Part shown: positions 62,828 through 64,000 of the stretch, piece after piece
Numbering within the stretch: position 1 is the first letter of the stretch
Layout: each line of letters starts with the position of its first letter
Origin: Bacteroidales bacterium
Lineage (GTDB): Bacteria > Bacteroidota > Bacteroidia > Bacteroidales > UBA932
Reading direction: 5' to 3'
DNA: 64,000 bases
Assembly (NCBI GenBank): GCA_017437755.1
Contig: JAFRXI010000031.1
Coordinates: 1-64,000 of the forward strand
The notes under the pieces: generated by a model
Database searches by the model: none
Told to the model about the DNA's origin: nothing
Seen by the model: only the letters and a program-made list of their open reading frames with translations
Translations under genes and position numbers: made by a program

Positions 62828-63646
62828 ATGGTAAAGGAAAATAAATCAAAACCCTGGGTAAAGGACCTGCTGGTAGCGTTTGCCGGCACCACACTGTCCA
62901 TCATTCTGACTTTCGGCACATCTGCCTTGATTGATAATGTCAATCGCAAAAAAGACCGGAAACTGACGGCGCTTATGGCGCTCAGCAGCATCGAGTCTTC
63001 GATCCGGGCGCTGGAAGAAAGCGGATCTATCCTGGCCAGGAAGGATACGCTCGCCCAACGGCTGCTAAGCATACCGCTTTCCGATATCAAAAAATATCCC
63101 CCTGAAGCACTGATGTCCTCAATATCGGAAATAATGGTCAACTATTCCATCAGCATGGACAAAACGATAGAAAGCATTTTCAGCAGCAATACGGATACGT
63201 GGCGGAATGTAGGCAATTTCCAATTTATAGACAACGTCGGGAAAACATATGCCTCCCTACGGGATATCGAGAATGACTGGACCATCCAGATGAGGACCGT
63301 GAGCGATGAGTATGCCCGTATCATGGAGCACCCCGAAGGCTATCCGGGAGAGAGTCTTCCGGAAAAGATTCTCTCCAATCAGACGGTCCGAAAACAGCTT
63401 CAGGGAATCACCTCCAGCAGGGAATGGTTAAAATATGTCTCAACTGCCCTAAGATCCTCCAACAAGCGCAACATGGCAATGATCGGAATCTCCGAGGAAG
63501 AGGTGAAAGCCTTCACGGACGAAAGGGCCCTTCAAGAAGGCGAGGCAGAATCCAACGCAATCAACGAGGCCTATCTCAGAGGCGAATTCTCCATCCCGGA
63601 AATTGTGCTTGACACCCTCGGCACATTTTCTTCGTGGCAAGACTGA
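62828..63646 (+). CDS. One-pass membrane protein of unknown function
   Basis: From the ATG at 62828 the protein has 272 residues. A short basic N terminus (KENKSKPWVKD) precedes one membrane helix (LLVAFAGTTLSIILTFGTSA), then a charged, mostly helical domain (KDRKLTALMALSSIESSIRA, SISMDKTIESIFSSNTDTWR, VKAFTDERALQEGEAESNAI). This looks like a signal-anchor protein with a long helical domain outside. No catalytic motif or family was recognised. An imperfect -7-like TATCTTCG lies at 62792-62799. Confidence 0.75.
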   Translation: MVKENKSKPWVKDLLVAFAGTTLSIILTFGTSALIDNVNRKKDRKLTALMALSSIESSIRALEESGSILARKDTLAQRLLSIPLSDIKKYPPEALMSSISEIMVNYSISMDKTIESIFSSNTDTWRNVGNFQFIDNVGKTYASLRDIENDWTIQMRTVSDEYARIMEHPEGYPGESLPEKILSNQTVRKQLQGITSSREWLKYVSTALRSSNKRNMAMIGISEEEVKAFTDERALQEGEAESNAINEAYLRGEFSIPEIVLDTLGTFSSWQD

Positions 63647-63691
63647 ATATCCGAATCCACGCAGGCCGTTTCACTTCCGATTCTATAGGTA

Positions 63692-64000
63692 TTACAAGAA
63701 TGTGGTGATGTTTCCCGTCTGTTGGAAGGGGCCGGAATAGGAAAGCGTATATTCTCTGCCATTTTTCATCGTACCATGAATGGCAATCGTGTTATCGCCG
63801 ATTTCCACCGTTCCGTTTGGTATATATCCTTGTTGTCCCTTCAGATAGCAATTATCAAAGGCTATAGCCTCTCCAACATCCATTTTCGTATCAATAAAAG
63901 AATCTGTCAGCAAATATGTTCCCTGCGGAGTTTCCGCCCCGGAATAAAACTCTAAACAAACATATTTGGTTACCTCCATTGCATTGGGGTCATCCGGGCT
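63692..64000 (-). CDS. C-terminal part of a small beta-rich protein (5' end beyond window)
   Basis: The minus-strand frame is open from the window edge to a stop at 63692 and gives 102 residues. It reads SPDDPNAMEVTKYVCLEFYS at its start, then GAETPQGTYLLTDSFID and TMKNGREYTLSYSGPFQQTG. The Met at 63979 is probably internal because the frame continues upstream with plausible residues. The pattern of short strands resembles the C-terminal domain of small Bacteroidales lipoproteins of unknown function. It converges with the membrane protein gene, 45 nt apart. Confidence 0.65.
   Translation of the reverse strand, partial: SPDDPNAMEVTKYVCLEFYSGAETPQGTYLLTDSFIDTKMDVGEAIAFDNCYLKGQQGYIPNGTVEIGDNTIAIHGTMKNGREYTLSYSGPFQQTGNITTFL

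Noticed and set aside
63631..63639. TTCGTGGCA as a further REP arm
   Set aside because: Only nine bases match, no partner arm is nearby, and the match lies inside the end of a coding region.

Overview
The window looks like a chromosome segment of a Bacteroidota (Bacteroidales) bacterium. It carries a SusC/SusD polysaccharide-utilisation locus (PUL), a fimbrillin/Mfa-type pilus locus, many lipoproteins with Bacteroidales-style lipoboxes, DUF4954 and FISUMP domains, and repeated Bacteroidota-type promoters (a -33 TTTG/TTG, 19-20 nt, then a -7 close to TAnnTTTG). I cannot assign a genus. No rRNA, tRNA or CRISPR array was seen.

Layout. (1) 1-1371: the end of an Rpn/PD-(D/E)XK-type gene, then a hicAB toxin-antitoxin pair between two 174-bp direct repeats. 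(2) 1478-7945: two lipoproteins, a multidomain adhesin and a surface nuclease, each directly preceded by a 43-44 aa microprotein of one family. (3) 8002-8766: a nitrilase-family amidase. (4) 8785-21225: a complete branched-chain amino acid operon (ilvD-ilvB-ilvN-ilvC-leuA-leuC-leuD-cimA/leuA2-leuB-ilvE). In front of it is a 17-residue Leu/Val/Ile leader peptide with mutually exclusive antiterminator and terminator hairpins. (5) 21386-22685: a REP-associated tyrosine transposase (RAYT) flanked by REP-like palindromes; one more palindrome pair lies at 37575-37618. (6) 22747-37453, minus strand: a PUL with a GH127-like enzyme, a CBM-like lipoprotein, a membrane-bound AraC regulator without a kinase, SusC, SusD and three paralogous CBM-plus-beta-propeller lipoproteins. 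(7) 37643-41973, minus strand: nucleoside hydrolase-like protein, lipoprotein, coiled-coil membrane protein and AraM-type glycerol-1-phosphate dehydrogenase, divergent from a small membrane protein across a perfect 23-bp palindrome. (8) 42596-43999: a lipoprotein and a 5'-truncated gene. (9) 44071-47739: an Lrp-type regulator divergent from metY-cysK-cysE (sulfide assimilation into homocysteine and cysteine). (10) 47753-50267: a lipoprotein and a DUF4954 beta-helix protein. (11) 50319-62689: a region with four 92-bp repeats in one orientation, holding a GH43 enzyme, a small protein, a six-gene minus-strand fimbrial operon (OmpA-like, Mfa2-like anchor, four fimbrillin-type lipoproteins) and a divergent secreted esterase. 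(12) 62828-64000: a one-pass membrane protein and a partial gene.

How the parts work together. The ilv/leu operon makes valine, leucine and probably isoleucine, and the leader peptide lets charged-tRNA supply set its transcription. The metY/cysK/cysE group makes sulfur amino acids and probably responds to its divergent Lrp regulator. The PUL and the GH43 gene degrade plant-type or host glycans outside the cytoplasm. The fimbrillins, adhesin and nuclease form a surface attachment and interaction layer. The repeats at several scales (174 bp, 84 bp REP clusters, 92 bp) are the least explained part of the window.
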